Source of the DNA: Diadophis punctatus similis
Lineage: Eukaryota; Chordata; Lepidosauria; Squamata; Dipsadidae
Reading direction: 5' to 3'
DNA length: 64,000 nucleotides
Assembly (NCBI GenBank): GCA_023053685.1
Contig: JALIGW010000010.1
Coordinates: forward strand, 8,845,012 to 8,909,011
The notes below the pieces were generated by a model, which saw only the letters and a program-made list of their open reading frames with translations, was not told the origin of the DNA and searched no databases. The translations under genes and the position numbers were made by a program. How positions within the stretch are numbered: position 1 is the first letter of the stretch; each line of letters begins with the position of its first letter. Shown here piece by piece: positions 38,455-50,544 of the stretch.

Positions 38455-39395
38455 GACGATGTGAGGGTCTGGATGGGAGTGAATAGGCTCAAACTCAACC
38501 CTGACAAGACTGAGTGGCTGTGGATATTGCCCCCCAGGGATTATGTCGACTTCCCCTCCTTGGTTCTTGGGGGAGAAAAATTGACTCCCTCAGAATGGGT
38601 TCTCAATTTGGGTGTCCTCCTAGACCCATAGCTAAAATTGGAGCAACATCTTTCAGCTGTGGCTAGGGGGACCTTTGCATAGATCCGTCTTGTGCACCAA
38701 TTGCGACCCTACTTGGAGAGGGAGGCTTTGCTCACAGTCATTCATGCCCTTGTCACCTCACGGCTAGACTACTGTAACGCGTTCTACATGGGGCTACCCT
38801 CAAAGAGCATCCGGAGACTGCAATTGGTACAGAATGCAGCTGTGTGAGTTGTGGTGGGTGTGCCGAGATACACCCACGTAACACCCATTCTCCGTCAGCT
38901 GCATTGGTTGCCTATTAGTCTCCAGTTGCAATTTAAGATGTTGGTTTTGACCTTTAAAGCCCTACATGGCTCAGGACCAGGCTACCTTCGGGACTGCATC
39001 CTACCACACACCTCCCTACGACCAGTTAGGTCCCACAGAGTGGGCCTCCTCCAGGTCCCATCGGCCAAACAATGTCAGTTGGTGGGGCCATGGGGGAGAG
39101 CCTTCTCTGTGGGAGCCCCATCCCTCTGGAACCAACTCCCACCAGAGATCCGGGCTATCCCCAATCTACTGGCCTTCCGTAAAGCCGTAAAAACATGGCT
39201 CTTCCGGCAGGCGGGGTGAAAAAGAAGATCAGATTCCCCCATGAATGAGTGGTTTTTTAAAGTAAAGTATGGTTTTAAAATTATGATGTTTTTATGTTAT
39301 TGTTCTTATCTATGCTGTACGCCGCCCTGAGTCCTACGGGATTGGGCGGCTTATAAGAACATTTATTATATTAAATTATTAAATTAAGTCAGATT
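38455..39395 (+). pseudogene. L2-d, 5'-truncated L2 LINE (RT C-terminal part and tail)
   Basis: It starts within DDVRVWMGVNRLKLNPDKTE and reads to LWNQLPPEIRAIPNLL and KTWLFRQAG, with stops at about 38629, 38682 and 38846. The catalytic YADD lies upstream of the truncation. The 3' UTR ends with the hairpin GCCGCCCTGAGTCCTACGGG...GGGCGGC (39321-39350) and a TTATTATATTAAATTATT tail. Same subfamily as L2-c and L2-f. Confidence 0.9.
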
Positions 39396-39594
39396 GTATC
39401 ACATGAAAAAGCATTTCAACAAACTGAAATTTTACAAAACTATTTTCATAAATTGAAGAAAAACATAATGCAAAGAAATGGCTTGATGTAACATTGCATG
39501 AAATAATATAGATTATTTTTTAAGAATAATGCAACTGAACAACAATAAGATAAATAAAACGAACACTTACTATTAGCATTAATCTTGCTACACA

Positions 39595-41377
39595 GAAGTC
39601 TGTTAAAATACAATTCATTGACAATGGCTAGAGTAACAGCAGATTATATACATCTGCTAGAATGCTTCTTTGAAGACCTATGTGTACCGACCAGGAACTT
39701 GCGATTATACGGTAACAACAAACCTTGGTTCACAGCGACACTTAAGCAGCTACATCGTTCCAAAGAGGAAGCTATAGAAAAGGTGATAAAATGCTGTACA
39801 ATCAGGCCAGAAATGTATTAACAAGGGAGATCAAAGCAGCAAAAAGAAGCTACTCTGAAAAGCTAAAGAATCAGTTTTCAACAAATGAACCAGCAAACAT
39901 GTGGAAAACTCTTAAAAATATCACTGGTTATGGCAAACCTCCTTCCCAGGCTGAAGGAAATCAACAATTGGCAGATGACCTGAACATGTTTTACTGCCGG
40001 TTTGAAAGGCAACTACAGCCACCTATCTCCACAACTCCCCTCTCAGACACACCAACAACAGCCAAACCTCTTACAACTGACCCCATACCATTGGGTTCAC
40101 AACCCCTAGTGATCACAGAAAAGAAAGTGCAAGACCTATTTCACAGACAAAAGCCAGGAAAAGCTCCAGGCCCAGACAAGATAACTCCTTCTTGCTTAAA
40201 AGTCTGTGCTGACCAACTGGCCCCCATCTTCACCCAAATCTTCAATAAATCGCTAGAGATGTGCTATGTTCCTTCTTGCTTCAAACGCTCTACTATCATC
40301 CAAGTGCCGGGAAGCCCACCATCAAGCAACTGAATGACTACAGACCAGTTGCTCTAACATTTGTAGTTATGAAAACCTTTGAAAGGCTAGTGCTGTCCCA
40401 CTTGAAAACCATCATGGATCCACTGTTAGACCCCCTGCAATTTGCATACCGAGCAAATAGATCAACAGATGATGCTGTTAATATAGCTCTGCACTACATC
40501 CTATAACATCTTGCATCTCCAAAGACCTATGCAAGGGTCCTCTTTGTAGACTTCGGCATTCAATACCATCATTCCAGACACCCTTCTAACTAAGCTAAAC
40601 CAGCTAGTGGTACCTGAACACACTTGTAAGTAGATCATAAGCTTCCTAACAAACAGGAAGCAGCAGGTGAAGCTAAGCAGAATCATATCAGATACCTGTA
40701 CAATTAGCACAGCCCCCCCACAAGGCTGTGTGCTCTCTCCACTTCTCTTCTCTATACCTATGACTGCATCTTTAACGATCCATCTGTTAAACTACTGAAG
40801 TTCCATCTGTTAAACTACTGAAGTTCCATACTGATGGCTGCATCTTTAACCATCCATCTGTTAAACTACTGAAGCAGATGACACAACAGTGATCGGTCTC
40901 ATTCGAGACAATGATGAATCCACATACAGACGGGAGGTTGAACAACTAACCTTGTGGTGCGACCAGAACAATCTGGAACTGAACACATTCAAAACCATAG
41001 AAATGGTGGTAGACTTTAGGAGAAACCCTCCCATACTTCCACCTCTTACAATACTAGACAACACAGTATCAACAGTAGAGACCTTCAAAATTCTAAGTTC
41101 TACCATATCGCAAGATGTAAAATTGACACCTAACATCAAAAACGTCATCAAAAAAGCACAACAAAGAATGTTCTTTCTGCACCAACTCAGAAAGCTCAAA
41201 CTACCCAAGGAGCTGCTGATACAGTTCTACAGAGGAATTATTGAGTCTGTCAACTGCACCTCTATAACTGTCTGGTTTGGTTCTGCAACCCATCAAGACA
41301 GACACAGACTTCAGAGGATAATTGGAACTGCAGAAAAAACAATTGCTACCAACCTGCCTTCCATTGAGGACCTGTAA
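39595..41377 (+). pseudogene. CR1-L3-B reverse transcriptase, decayed
   Basis: Open pieces at 39585-39821, 39791-40333, 40261-40506 and 40889-41377 cover the region from the endonuclease-RT linker to the C-terminus. Frameshifts lie near 39785, 40310 and 40550, and an in-frame TAG interrupts at about 40505. It is about the same age class as L2-d. Confidence 0.85.
40780..40885 (+). repeat. Local tandem duplication in CR1-L3-B
   Basis: The segment CCATCTGTTAAACTACTGAAG occurs three times, with GCATCTTTAA preceding two of them. Only one copy exists in CR1-L3-A. Confidence 0.9.
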
Positions 41378-41559
41378 ACTGCACGAGTCAAAAAGAGGGC
41401 TGTGAAAATATTTACAGACACCCTCACATCCTGCACATAAACGGTTTCAACTCCTACCCTCAAAACGACGCTATAGAGCACAGGTCACCAACCAGTGGTC
41501 CGCGGACCACTGGTGGTCCGTTGGAAAATTTTGGTGGTCCGCAGAAAAATCTTTGCATT

Positions 41560-41880
41560 TCTCTTGAGGAGCCCAGCCAAAGTTTCCCGCGCCGCTCGCG
41601 TTTCAGCGCTTTGACTCCCAGAGACAGGATGGGGTCCTTCAGGCAGTTAGCTTGGCCGCCTGTTAGGGAAGAGAAACAGCCGGATTCAACCTTTGCTTTG
41701 CTGTCCATTGCGGATGCTAGATCAGCTCTCTGCAAACTCTCATCTCTCGAGGAGCGCTCGCTGAAGCGGCACGGGAAACTTCAGCTGGGCTCCTCGAGAG
41801 ACAAGAGTTTGCAGGGAGCTGATCTAGCATCCGTAATGGACAGCAAAGCTAGGATTGACTCCGGCTGCTTCCCTCTGCTG
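41560..41880. repeat. Nested inverted repeats inside hAT-3
   Basis: About 41666-41752 is inverted-complementary to about 41791-41877 with around 90% match (shared core GATGCTAGATCAGCT/AGCTGATCTAGCATC). The block between, with GGGAAACTTCAGCTGGGCTC, is itself an inverted copy of 41562-41605. Confidence 0.9.
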
Positions 41881-42449
41881 TACTGCTTCCTGGACGCAGT
41901 TTACAACTCCAAGCGCTCCAAGCCCCAAGCTACCTCATCAGTCCCCTTCAGCAGCTCTCCTCCAGCCAGCAGGTCAAGCCCAGCACTGGCTCTCGTATAC
42001 CAAGCTGAGCCCTTTGTCTACTTTAAGCCATCCCCCATCGGGGGACCCCACAAAGCCCTTGCTGCCCCTTCCATCCTCTGCCCCCGGCCAGCCTTTTGGA
42101 TGAGGTGGAAATACTGGATCTTTGGAAGCTGGGTGGTTACGGCTGGGAAGAAAAGGAAGAAGAGCAGCAGCGGTCCCAGGAGGGAGGGGGGAAAACCTGT
42201 TAAGCAGGGTATCTTTGCCCGACTTTTCCACACAAAGGCTTGTCTCCCACCTGGCTCTTTCCCTGCGGCTCTTTCTGGAAAAAAAGACCCCTTCCTCTTT
42301 TTGTACCCAGCTGGCGCTTTCCAAAGCTCCCTTTTCCAGCGTTGGCTGCCCAAATCCCCTTTGATTGTGATTTTTAAAAATTATTATTGTTACATTGGCT
42401 GTCCCTTTCCAGACATCCAGAGCAGCTCCTCCACCCTGGTGCAGGAAAA

Positions 42450-42755
42450 GGGAAAGAAAAAGGAAAGGAAAGGAAAGAAGGAAAGGAAAGGAAAGGAAAG
42501 GAAGAAGAGGAAAGGAAAGAAGGGAAGGTGGAAAGGGAAGGGAAGGGAAGAAGGAAAGGAAAGGAAAGGAGGAAAGGGAAGGGAAGGAAAGGAAAGGAAG
42601 AAGAGGGAAGGAAAGGAAAGGAAAGGAGGGAAGGGAAGGGAAGGGAAGGAGGAAAGGGAAGGGAAGAAGGAAAGGGAAGGGAAGGATGGAAGGGAAGGGA
42701 AGGGAAGAAGGAAAGGAGGAAAGGAAAGGGGGGAAGGGAGGGGAGGGGAGGGACT
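42450..42755. repeat. (GGAAA/GGGAA)n purine tract in hAT-3
   Basis: About 300 bases of nearly pure purine on the plus strand in GGAAA and GGGAA variants. Confidence 0.95.
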
Positions 42756-43567
42756 ACAGCTACAGTTCTGGAATATGGGACTGACTTTCCCAACATCAGC
42801 AAGCCACCATCAAATAAGCTTCAATTATTTTGTAATAATTACACTAACTTTAATAATTTTGTTACAATTAAACAACCTTTAAATATTTTGTTATGATTAA
42901 ATAAGCATTTATGATTTTGTTATAATTAAATAAGCATTTATAATTTTGTTATATTAAATAGGTGCATTTCATATTAATAAAATGAAAGTTCTCTGATCAT
43001 TATTTTACAAATGTATTTATCTTTTTTTAAAAAATCATATTAGTTGTCTGCGGGACTTAAAATTATGAATTAGGGTCCATGGGATTTAAAATTATGAATT
43101 TGGTGGTCCGCGGGATTTAAAATTATGACCTTGGTGGTCCTTGAGGTCCAAAAGGTTGGGGACCCCTGCTATAGAGCACTGCACACCAGAACAACTAGAC
43201 ACAAGAACAGTTTTTTCCCGAACGCCATCACTATGCTAAACAAATAATTCCCTCAACACTGTCAAACTATTTACTAAGTCTGCACTACTATTAATCTTCT
43301 CATCATTCCCACCACCCATCTCCTCCCACTAGTGACTGTATGACTGTAACTGTGTTGCTTGTATCCTTATGATTTATATTGACTGGTTCCTAATATGATT
43401 TGATTGCTTATTTGTACCCAGACTATCATTAAGTGTTGTACCTTATGATTCTTGACAAACATATCTTTTCTTTTCTTTTACACTGAGAGCATATGCACCA
43501 AGACAAATTCTTTGTGTGTCCAATCACACTTGGCTAATAAAAAATTCTATTCTATTCTATTCTATTC

Positions 43568-44712
43568 TTTTTAACAGGAGGATTATGTAGAATGCCATTC
43601 AAGAATCCATATGTTCTCAGAATTTCATAATCTTAATCCTCTAGGCACTATTTCTTTAGCATCATTGAAGAGTACTCAGGGTTTAATGAAGTGTGCTAGG
43701 TTTTGCATGATGTTCCTTTGAAAATGTGGCAGCTTTATTGAATCAGGTTAGTAAAAAGGCCATTCACTTGTTCACAGAAGTTATTTCTTATTTCTTGGGA
43801 ATGTGTAGAAGGGTACCTTTGAAGTAGTTTTGTGGTAGTCCATAATGGAAGCTTTCAACCCCCTAAATAGTACCTTATGCACCTGTTTGCAAATGGCTAT
43901 TGCATTTGTGTGAGTGAACATGTGTGTGTATTCTTGAAGGTCATAAAGACGGTGACCATGAATATTATTAATAGGGAGCATGTTTATGTGCATGCAGATA
44001 AGAACATAATACTGCATTGTTAATATATCAGTAAAGTTTGCTTATCTTAGGATCCAGTGTTGGAATCCATACCACAAATAAATGCTCTAGGATTTTTTTG
44101 GACTGCAATGCTCATAATCCTTATTGGTCACCACGCTCCTGGAGTTAGTGTATGTTACATTCCAAATACTTAAAGAACACCTGGATGCTACTCTGATTGC
44201 ATAGATTAATACATACTTTTTATTATTTGAGTCTCCTCACTCTCTATTCAGTCTGCGTATATAACTTTGTGCTGGGCCCCATGAATCTTTCAAATGTTAT
44301 TAGAATTTTGAAGCCTGCTGTAGTCCTGTCATACTGGAGTTCAGCTAAGGCTATAAATATTTTCACTATTTCCAAAAGTTTTCAAAAATCAGTGAAAATT
44401 ATAAACTGACCAGGAGAAAAATCTGTGAGGAATAAAAGTATAACTTTTGCCCATTTCACTTTAACACACAAACATACACATACAACCACCCACACCCACA
44501 AACAAACCTATAAAATTTACAAGCTACATAATAGTCTAATCACTGAATGAACATGCTTTTATATTATATGTATGCTTTGCTCTTATTCCCAAGTCATATC
44601 TGACCAGCTGTTTTGAAGTAGCATTTTCCTTCTTCTCCTGACACAGATTTGTTGTGTTTGGTTGTTTTTCAGCTACTGATATAATCAAGCATGTTTCACT
44701 GTGGGGTTGATG
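43568..44712. other. AT-rich stretch with no recognised gene
   Basis: About 1.1 kb, no supported coding or repeat call. Confidence 0.6.
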
Positions 44713-44720
44713 TTCTAGTT

Positions 44721-45987
44721 CAGGGGTCAGCAACCTTAAAAAGTCAAAGAGCCATTTGGACCCATTTCCCAGAGAAAACAAAACACCCGGAGCCACAAAA
44801 CCTGTGTGGGCGTGGCCAACTCAACATCACTCTTACCGAGTCACATGACACCCCCAGCTACACCTACCCAGGTTTTGTGGGTCTGTTTTCTATGAGAAAA
44901 AGGTATGTCTCTCTCTTTTCCCTCTCTTTCTCTCTCCATCTCTTTCTCTCCCTCTCATCTATTTTTCTCTCTTTCCCTCTCCCCATCTCTCTCTCTCTCT
45001 CTCTCTCCCGTCCTCCCCACCCATCTCTCTCTCCCTCTGTCACCTCTCTGTGTGTGCTGAGGAACGATCGCCACCCCCGGCTTCTCTTCAGGCAACCCTC
45101 CTCCCCTTCTCGCGACTCCCTGGCTGGCTGTGGCATGCACGGGGAGATCTTCCTCAAGGCGCAAAGGTGCACGTGGAGGTGGGTGGTGGGCAGCTGCTCA
45201 CTTAAGGAGGGCCTTTGGATGCGGCTTCTCTCCTGCCCTAAGGATTTGGCCATTGCCTTACTGTGTCCCATCCCATCCCATCCCTTCCCGTCCCGTCCCG
45301 TCCCATCCCCCGCAGCTCTTCGGCTGAGCGGGGAGGGCATGACCTCCAGCCCAAAGCAGAAGGAAACAAAGGCGCAAATGTGGCATGAAGGCAGCTACAG
45401 GGCCGCTTCTCTCCTGCGCTAAGGATTTGGCCATCGCCTTGACATGCCCCCCACCCCACATGAGAGGAGAAGGAGGGGGATGAGGGTCGCCGGAGCGAAG
45501 GCAGCCTTTGCTTCCTGCTGCTTCAGGCTGGAGCCCACCCCACTCGGCCAAAGAGCTGCGGGGATGGGATGGGACACGGCAAGGCAATGGCCAGATCCTT
45601 AGGGCAGGAGAGAAGCTGCGTCCAAAGACCCTCCTTAAGTGAGCAACCTCCCACCGCCACCCTCTGAGCGCACCTTTGCTGTGCTTGGGGCTTGCTTGAG
45701 GGTCTCCCTGCACATCCACACACTCCTGGCCCCACTATAGCCAGCCAGGGAGTCGCGAGAGGGGGAAGAGAGTCGCCAGAAGGGAAGCCTCGGCCCGGGG
45801 TGGCTATGTTCCTCAACCAGTGCCAGAGAATCAGCCACGGTCACTTCTCCATTCACACTGTCGCCCTTACCTTCTCAGGCCAGATGAGGGAGGGGAGGGC
45901 GAGGCCAGCCAGTGATGTGACAGGGAGCCACAGCAGGAGGCCCAAAGAGCCACATGAGGTTCCGGAGCAGCGGGTTGCTGACCACTG
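44721..45987. mobile_element. hAT-4, non-autonomous hAT transposon
   Basis: Exact 8-bp duplication TTCTAGTT at 44713-44720 and 45988-45995. Termini CAGGGGTCAGCAACC and GGTTGCTGACCACTG match at all but two positions as inverted repeats. Subterminal AAGAGCCA and its partner occur near both ends (44748 and 45942). The interior has a CT-rich tract (44900-45010) and a large inverted repeat (45158-45333 against 45536-45684). No transposase frame. Confidence 0.95.
45158..45684. repeat. Large inverted repeat inside hAT-4
   Basis: Arms of about 150-175 bp, with shared cores CTCACTTAAGGAGGG, CTTCTCTCCTGCCCTAAGGA and GGCCATTGCCTT and their complements, separated by about 200 bp. Part of the arm occurs a third time at 45405-45445 in direct orientation. 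Confidence 0.9.
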
Positions 45988-45995
45988 TTCTAGTT

Positions 45996-46668
45996 GGAAT
46001 CTAGGAACTGCCCAGCTGAGGGCATCTTCTAGTACTTTCGCTAAGACTTATGAAGGGTTATGCAAACTCATGAGTGTAGAGCTATTTGAAGAAGTGCTAG
46101 ATTTTTAAAAAGAAAAATAGGGTTAATGCTTTCTCAAAAAATAATTTCAGTCCTGTACTATGCAGCTCTGTGTTGCTGCTCCTTTCACTAATGAGCTCTA
46201 AAGATTTTCCCCATGCTCTGTAGGCATTAATGTCACAATACTGAGATTGGGAAGAATAGCCTACTATTCTTCCCAAGGGTACTCTTTCGCATATTCCATG
46301 GATTACTGCTAGTGCTTCTGGCCACAGCTGCTTAATGCCAGTTTGTGTCCTTGTAGCCCTTATAAAACAGAGTTTGTTTGCCATTTATTGTTTTCTCTGA
46401 TTTCACCTTTGCATTCTGTTAGCCCGAATGACATGTCCTAAGTTCAAGAGAAAAGCACTATGTGATGCAGGAGAAAGAACTCTTGGAGCTCCTTGCAATT
46501 CTCTCGATGTTCTTGATCTATTGGTTGAGCTATTTCTAAGCAGGGGTATATCATACTGAAAAGAGAATAAAGCTGTAGCCAAAATTAGATAGATATAGAC
46601 TTGAAGGCTGTAATGTAAACTAAACCAGTTCAGCAATCTGAGTAATATAATGGTATGTGGGAATGACC
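45996..46668. other. Unassigned sequence
   Basis: About 670 bp without a recognised gene or repeat. Confidence 0.6.
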
Positions 46669-46889
46669 TTGGGAGACAGAAGGCGAGGTGGGAGTGGGAG
46701 GCACCATTTTACGGTGGTTCTCCTCTTACCTCGCCGATAGGATGCAGTCGGTGTTAACAGGAGGACAGAGGTCGTTTCCTAGGCCCCTGACTTGTGGGGT
46801 GCCACAGGGTTCAGTCCTCTTGCCCATCCTGTTCAACATTTACATGAAACCACTGGGGGAGATAATCTGTCGACATGGGGTGAGTTTTT

Positions 46890-49783
46890 AGAATAGAATA
46901 GAATAGAATAGAATAGAATAGAATAGAATAGAATTCTTTATTGGCCAAGTGTGATTGGACACACAAGGAATTTGTCTTTGGTGCATATGCTCTCAGTGTA
47001 CATAAAAGAAAAGATACATTTGTCAAGAATGGTTGTCATAGGGTTCAAGTAAGTAATCAGGAAACAATCAATATGAAAATAAATCGTAAGGATACAAGCA
47101 ACAAGTTACAGTCATACAGTCATAAGTGGGAGGAGATGAGTGATAGGAGCCATGAGAAAAACTAATAGTAATAGTAATGCAGCCTAGTGAATAGTTTGAC
47201 AGTGGTGAGGGAATTATTTGTTTAGCAGAGTGATGGCGTTCGGGAAAAAACTGTTCTTGTGTCTAGTTGTCTTAGTGTGCAGTGCTCTATAGCGACGTTT
47301 TGAGGGTAGGAGTTGAAACAATTTATGTCCAGGATGCGAGGGGTCAGTAAATATTTTCACGGCCCTCTTTTTGACTCGTGCACTATACAGGTCCTCAATG
47401 GAAGGCAGGTTGGCAGTAATTGTTTTTTCTGCAGTTCTGATTATCCTCTGAAGTCTGTGTCTGTCTTGTTGGGTTGCAGAACCAAACCAGACAGTTATAG
47501 AGGTGCAGATGACAGACTCAATGATTCCTCTGTAGAACTGTATCAGTAGCTCCTTGGGAAGTTTGAGCTTCCTGAGTTGGCGCAGAAAGAACATTCTTTG
47601 TTGTGCTTTTTTGATGACATTTTTGATGTTAGATGACCATTTTAGGTCTTGAGATATGATGGAACCTAGAAATCTGAAGGTCTCTACTGTTGATACTGTA
47701 TTGTCTAGTATTGTAAGAGGTGGTAGGATGGGAGGGTTTCTCCTAAAGTCTACCACCATTTCTACGGTTTTGAATGTGTTCAGTTCCAGATTGTTCCGGT
47801 CGCACCATGAGGCTAGTTGTTCAACCTCCCGTCTGTATGCGGTTTCATCGTTGTCTCGAATGAGGCCAATCACTGTTGTATCATCTGCAAACTTCAGTAG
47901 TTTAACAGATGGATCGTTTGAGATGCAGTCATTGGTATATAGAGAGAAGAGAAGTGGTGAGAGTACACAGCCTTGGGGGGCCCCTGTGCTAATTGTACAG
48001 GTATCTGATGTGATTTTGCCTAGCTTCACCTGCTGCTTCCTTTCTGTTAGGAAGCTTGTGATCCACTTACAAGTGTGTTCAGGTGCCGCTAGCTGATTTA
48101 GTTTAGTTAGAAGAATGTCCGGTATGATGGTGTTGAATGCTGAATTAAAGTCTACAAAGAGGACCCTTGCATAGGTATTTGGAGATTCAAGATGTTGTAG
48201 GATGTAGTGCAGAGCCATATTAACAGCATCATCTGTTGTTCTATTTGCTCGGTATGCAAATTGCAGGGGGTCTAACAGTGGATCCGTGATGGTTTTCAAG
48301 TGGGACATCACTAGCCTTTCAAAGGTTTTCCTAACTACAGATGTTAGAGCAACTGGTCTGTAGTCATTCAGTTCCTTGATGGAGGGCTTCTTCGGCACTG
48401 GGATGATAGTGGAGCGTTTGAAGCAAGAAGGAACATAGCATATCTCTAGTGATTTGTTGAAGATTTGGGTGAAGATGGGGGCCAATTGGTCAGCACAGAC
48501 TTTTAAGCAAGAAGGAGTTATCTTGTCTGGACCTGGTGCTTTTCCCGGCTTCTGTCTGTGAAATAGATCTTGCACTTCCTTTTCTGTGATCACCAGGGGT
48601 TGTGAACCCAATGGGATGGGTTCAATTGTAGGAGGTTTGGCTGTTGTTGGTGTGTCTGGGATGGAGGTTGTGGAGATAGGTGGCTGTAGTTTCCTTTCAA
48701 ACCTGCAGTAGAACACATTCAGGTCATCTGCCAGTTGCTGATTTCCTTCAGCTTGGGAAGGTGGTTTGCTGTAGCCGGTGATGTTTTTAAGAGTTTTCCA
48801 CATGTTTGCTGGTTCATTTGTTGAGAACTGGTTCCTTAGCTTTTCAGAGTAGTTTCTTTTTGCTGCTCTGATCTCCCTTGTTAATACATTTCTGGCCTGA
48901 TTGTACAGCATTCTATCACCTTTTCTGTAGGCTTCCTCTTTGGAACGACATAACTGCTTAAGTTTAGCTGTGAACCAAGGTTTATTGTTACTGTATATTC
49001 GCAAGTTCCTGGTCGGAACACATAGGTCTTCACAGAAGCTGACATATGATGTTACAGTATCTGTGAGTTCATCCAGGTCTGCAGAGGTATCTTCAAAAAT
49101 ATTCCAGTCCGTGCAGTCAAAGCAAGCCTGTAGCTTTAACTTTGCCTCTTCAGTCCAAGTCCTCACTGATTTAATTGTTGGTTTTGTGGCTTTAAAACTT
49201 TGTCTGTAAGCAGGTATAAGGTGAATCATGCAATGATCAGAGTGGCCCACAGCTGCTCGTGGTAAGGAACGATAAGCATCTTTTAGTGTTGTGTAGCAGT
49301 GGTCTAAGGTATTCTTGCCTCTGGTGGGACAATTGACATGCTGAAAGTATTTTGGTAGCTCTGTCCTTAAGTTTGCCTTGTTTAAATCTCCCAAAACAAT
49401 GGCCAGTGAATCGGGGTATTTGGCTTCAGCCTCCATAATCTGATCAGCTAGAGTTCTTAATGCCTTTTTTATAGAGGCTTGTGGGTGAATATACACCGCA
49501 ATTAGTAGACATGAGGAGAATTCACGTGGAGAGTAAAATGGTTTGCAGTTAATAAGTAAGGATTCCAAGTTTTCATCACAGAATTTTTGAATTATAGTTA
49601 TGTCCTGAGACCATCTGTTGTTGATATACATACATAAGCCTCCTCCCCGTTTTTTCCCTGATAATTCTGCAATCCTGTCTGCTCGAAGTATCTGAAACCC
49701 TGGTATATGCATGCTATTGTCATCAATTTCCTCATTTAGCCAGGTTTCAATAAAGCATAGGGCAGATGCTGTATGCTGTATAA
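46890..49783 (-). mobile_element. CR1-L3-A, near-complete CR1-L3-type LINE
   Basis: Minus strand: endonuclease-RT reading frame (47214-49783), about 320 bp of 3' UTR and an (ATTCT)n tail (plus-strand GAATA repeats at 46890-46934). The 5' end is truncated shortly before the endonuclease start, and no target duplication was found, as is common for CR1-clade insertions. CR1-L3 elements with pentanucleotide tails are described in snakes as microsatellite seeders. The 3' UTR is almost identical to the copy at 63082-63471. Confidence 0.9.
47214..49783 (-). CDS. CR1-L3 endonuclease-reverse transcriptase, open along about 850 codons
   Basis: The open frame formally starts at 49823, but the first ~14 codons are antisense L2 sequence; LINE sequence begins near SALCFIETWLNEE. 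The APE endonuclease follows (KRGGGLCMYINNRW, LLIAVYIHPQAS, IVLGDLNKANL, NTLDHCYTTL, HSDHCMIHL), then a linker and RT with KPGKAPGPDKITPSCL, NDYRPVALTSVVRKTFERL, FVDFNSAFNTIIP (motif A), TGAPQGCVLSPLLF (motif B) and LKFADDTTVIGL (FADD at 47880-47891, residues 645-648). It ends SFFPNAITLLNK. No stop or frameshift interrupts the domains. Only the extreme N-terminus is missing, so it may be recently dead-on-arrival. Confidence 0.92.
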
Positions 49784-50544
49784 CAGTATGCTGACGACAC
49801 CCAGCTGTACATTTCCACCCCATTTCAATTCAGGGAGGCAGTGGATGTAATGTGCCGATGCCTGGACGATGTCAGGATCTGGATGGGGAGGAACAGGCTC
49901 AAGCTTAACCCCGACAAGACTGAGTGGCTCTGGATATTGCCCCCTAAGGACTATTCCGACTGTCCCTCTTTGGTTCTTGGGGGAGAAAAATTAACTCCCT
50001 TGGAACGGGTCCGCAATTTGGGAGTTCTCCTAGATCCACAGCTAAAATTAGATCAACATCTTACAGCTGTGGCTAGGGGAGCCTTTGCACAGGTTCGCCT
50101 GGTGCACCAATTGCAACCATACTTAGAGAAGGAGACTCTACTCACAGTCACTCATGCCCTTGTCACCTCTAGATTGGACTACTGTAATGCGCTCTACATG
50201 GGGCTACCCTTGAAGAGTATCCGGAGACTTCAACTGGTGCAAAATGCAGCTGCGCGTGCTGTGGTGGGTGTCTCAAGATACACCCACATAACAGCTATAC
50301 TCCGCCAGCTGCATTGGTTGCTCATTGGTCTCCGGGTGCAATTCAAGGTGTTGATCATCATCTTTAAAGCCTTACATGGCTTAGGACCAGGTTACCTCCG
50401 GGACCGCATCCTACCTCATACTTACCTTCGACTGGTTAGGTCCCACAGAGTGGGTCTCCTCCAGGTCCCGTCAGCCAAACAATGCTGACTGGCAGGGCCT
50501 AGGGGGAGGGCCTTCTCTGTAGGGGCCCCTGTTCTCTGGAACCA

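Larger units (their letters stand above)
41479..43168. mobile_element. hAT-3, non-autonomous hAT transposon in CR1-L3-B
   Basis: The 8-bp duplication CTATAGAG lies at 41471-41478 and 43169-43176, and removal restores the CR1-L3 3' end. Termini CACAGGTCACCAACC and GGTTGGGGACCCCTG are imperfect inverted repeats. Subterminal GTGGTCCGCGG motifs recur at both ends (for example 41497-41525 and 43105-43140). The interior has large inverted repeats (41560-41880) and a purine tract. A 453-codon frame across it is not a transposase. Confidence 0.92.
39573..43567 (+). mobile_element. CR1-L3-B, 5'-truncated CR1-L3-type LINE, split by hAT-3
   Basis: Coding remnants (about 39595-41377) align with CR1-L3-A throughout: FFEDLCVPTRNLRLYGNNKP, KPGKAPGPDKITPSCLK, NDYRPVALTFVVMKTFE, DPLQFAYRANRSTDD, NNLELNTFKTIEMVVDFRRN and LPKELLIQFYRGIIES. 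The YxDD region is damaged by a local tandem duplication (40790-40880). The 3' UTR resumes at 43177 after hAT-3 and ends with CTAATAAAAAATTCTATTCT and an (ATTCT)n tail (43541-43567). Confidence 0.9.

Noticed and set aside
41521..42882. 453-codon open frame on the plus strand
   Set aside because: It lies across the inverted repeats and purine tract of hAT-3, becomes a Lys/Glu/Gly repeat in the tract and has no transposase features.
44691..45422. 243-codon open frame
   Set aside because: Starts outside hAT-4 and runs through its CT-rich tract and inverted repeat; no domain.
46941..47165. 74-codon frame identical to one at 63109-63333
   Set aside because: Identity reflects duplicated CR1-L3 3' UTR in antisense; not evidence of a conserved peptide.
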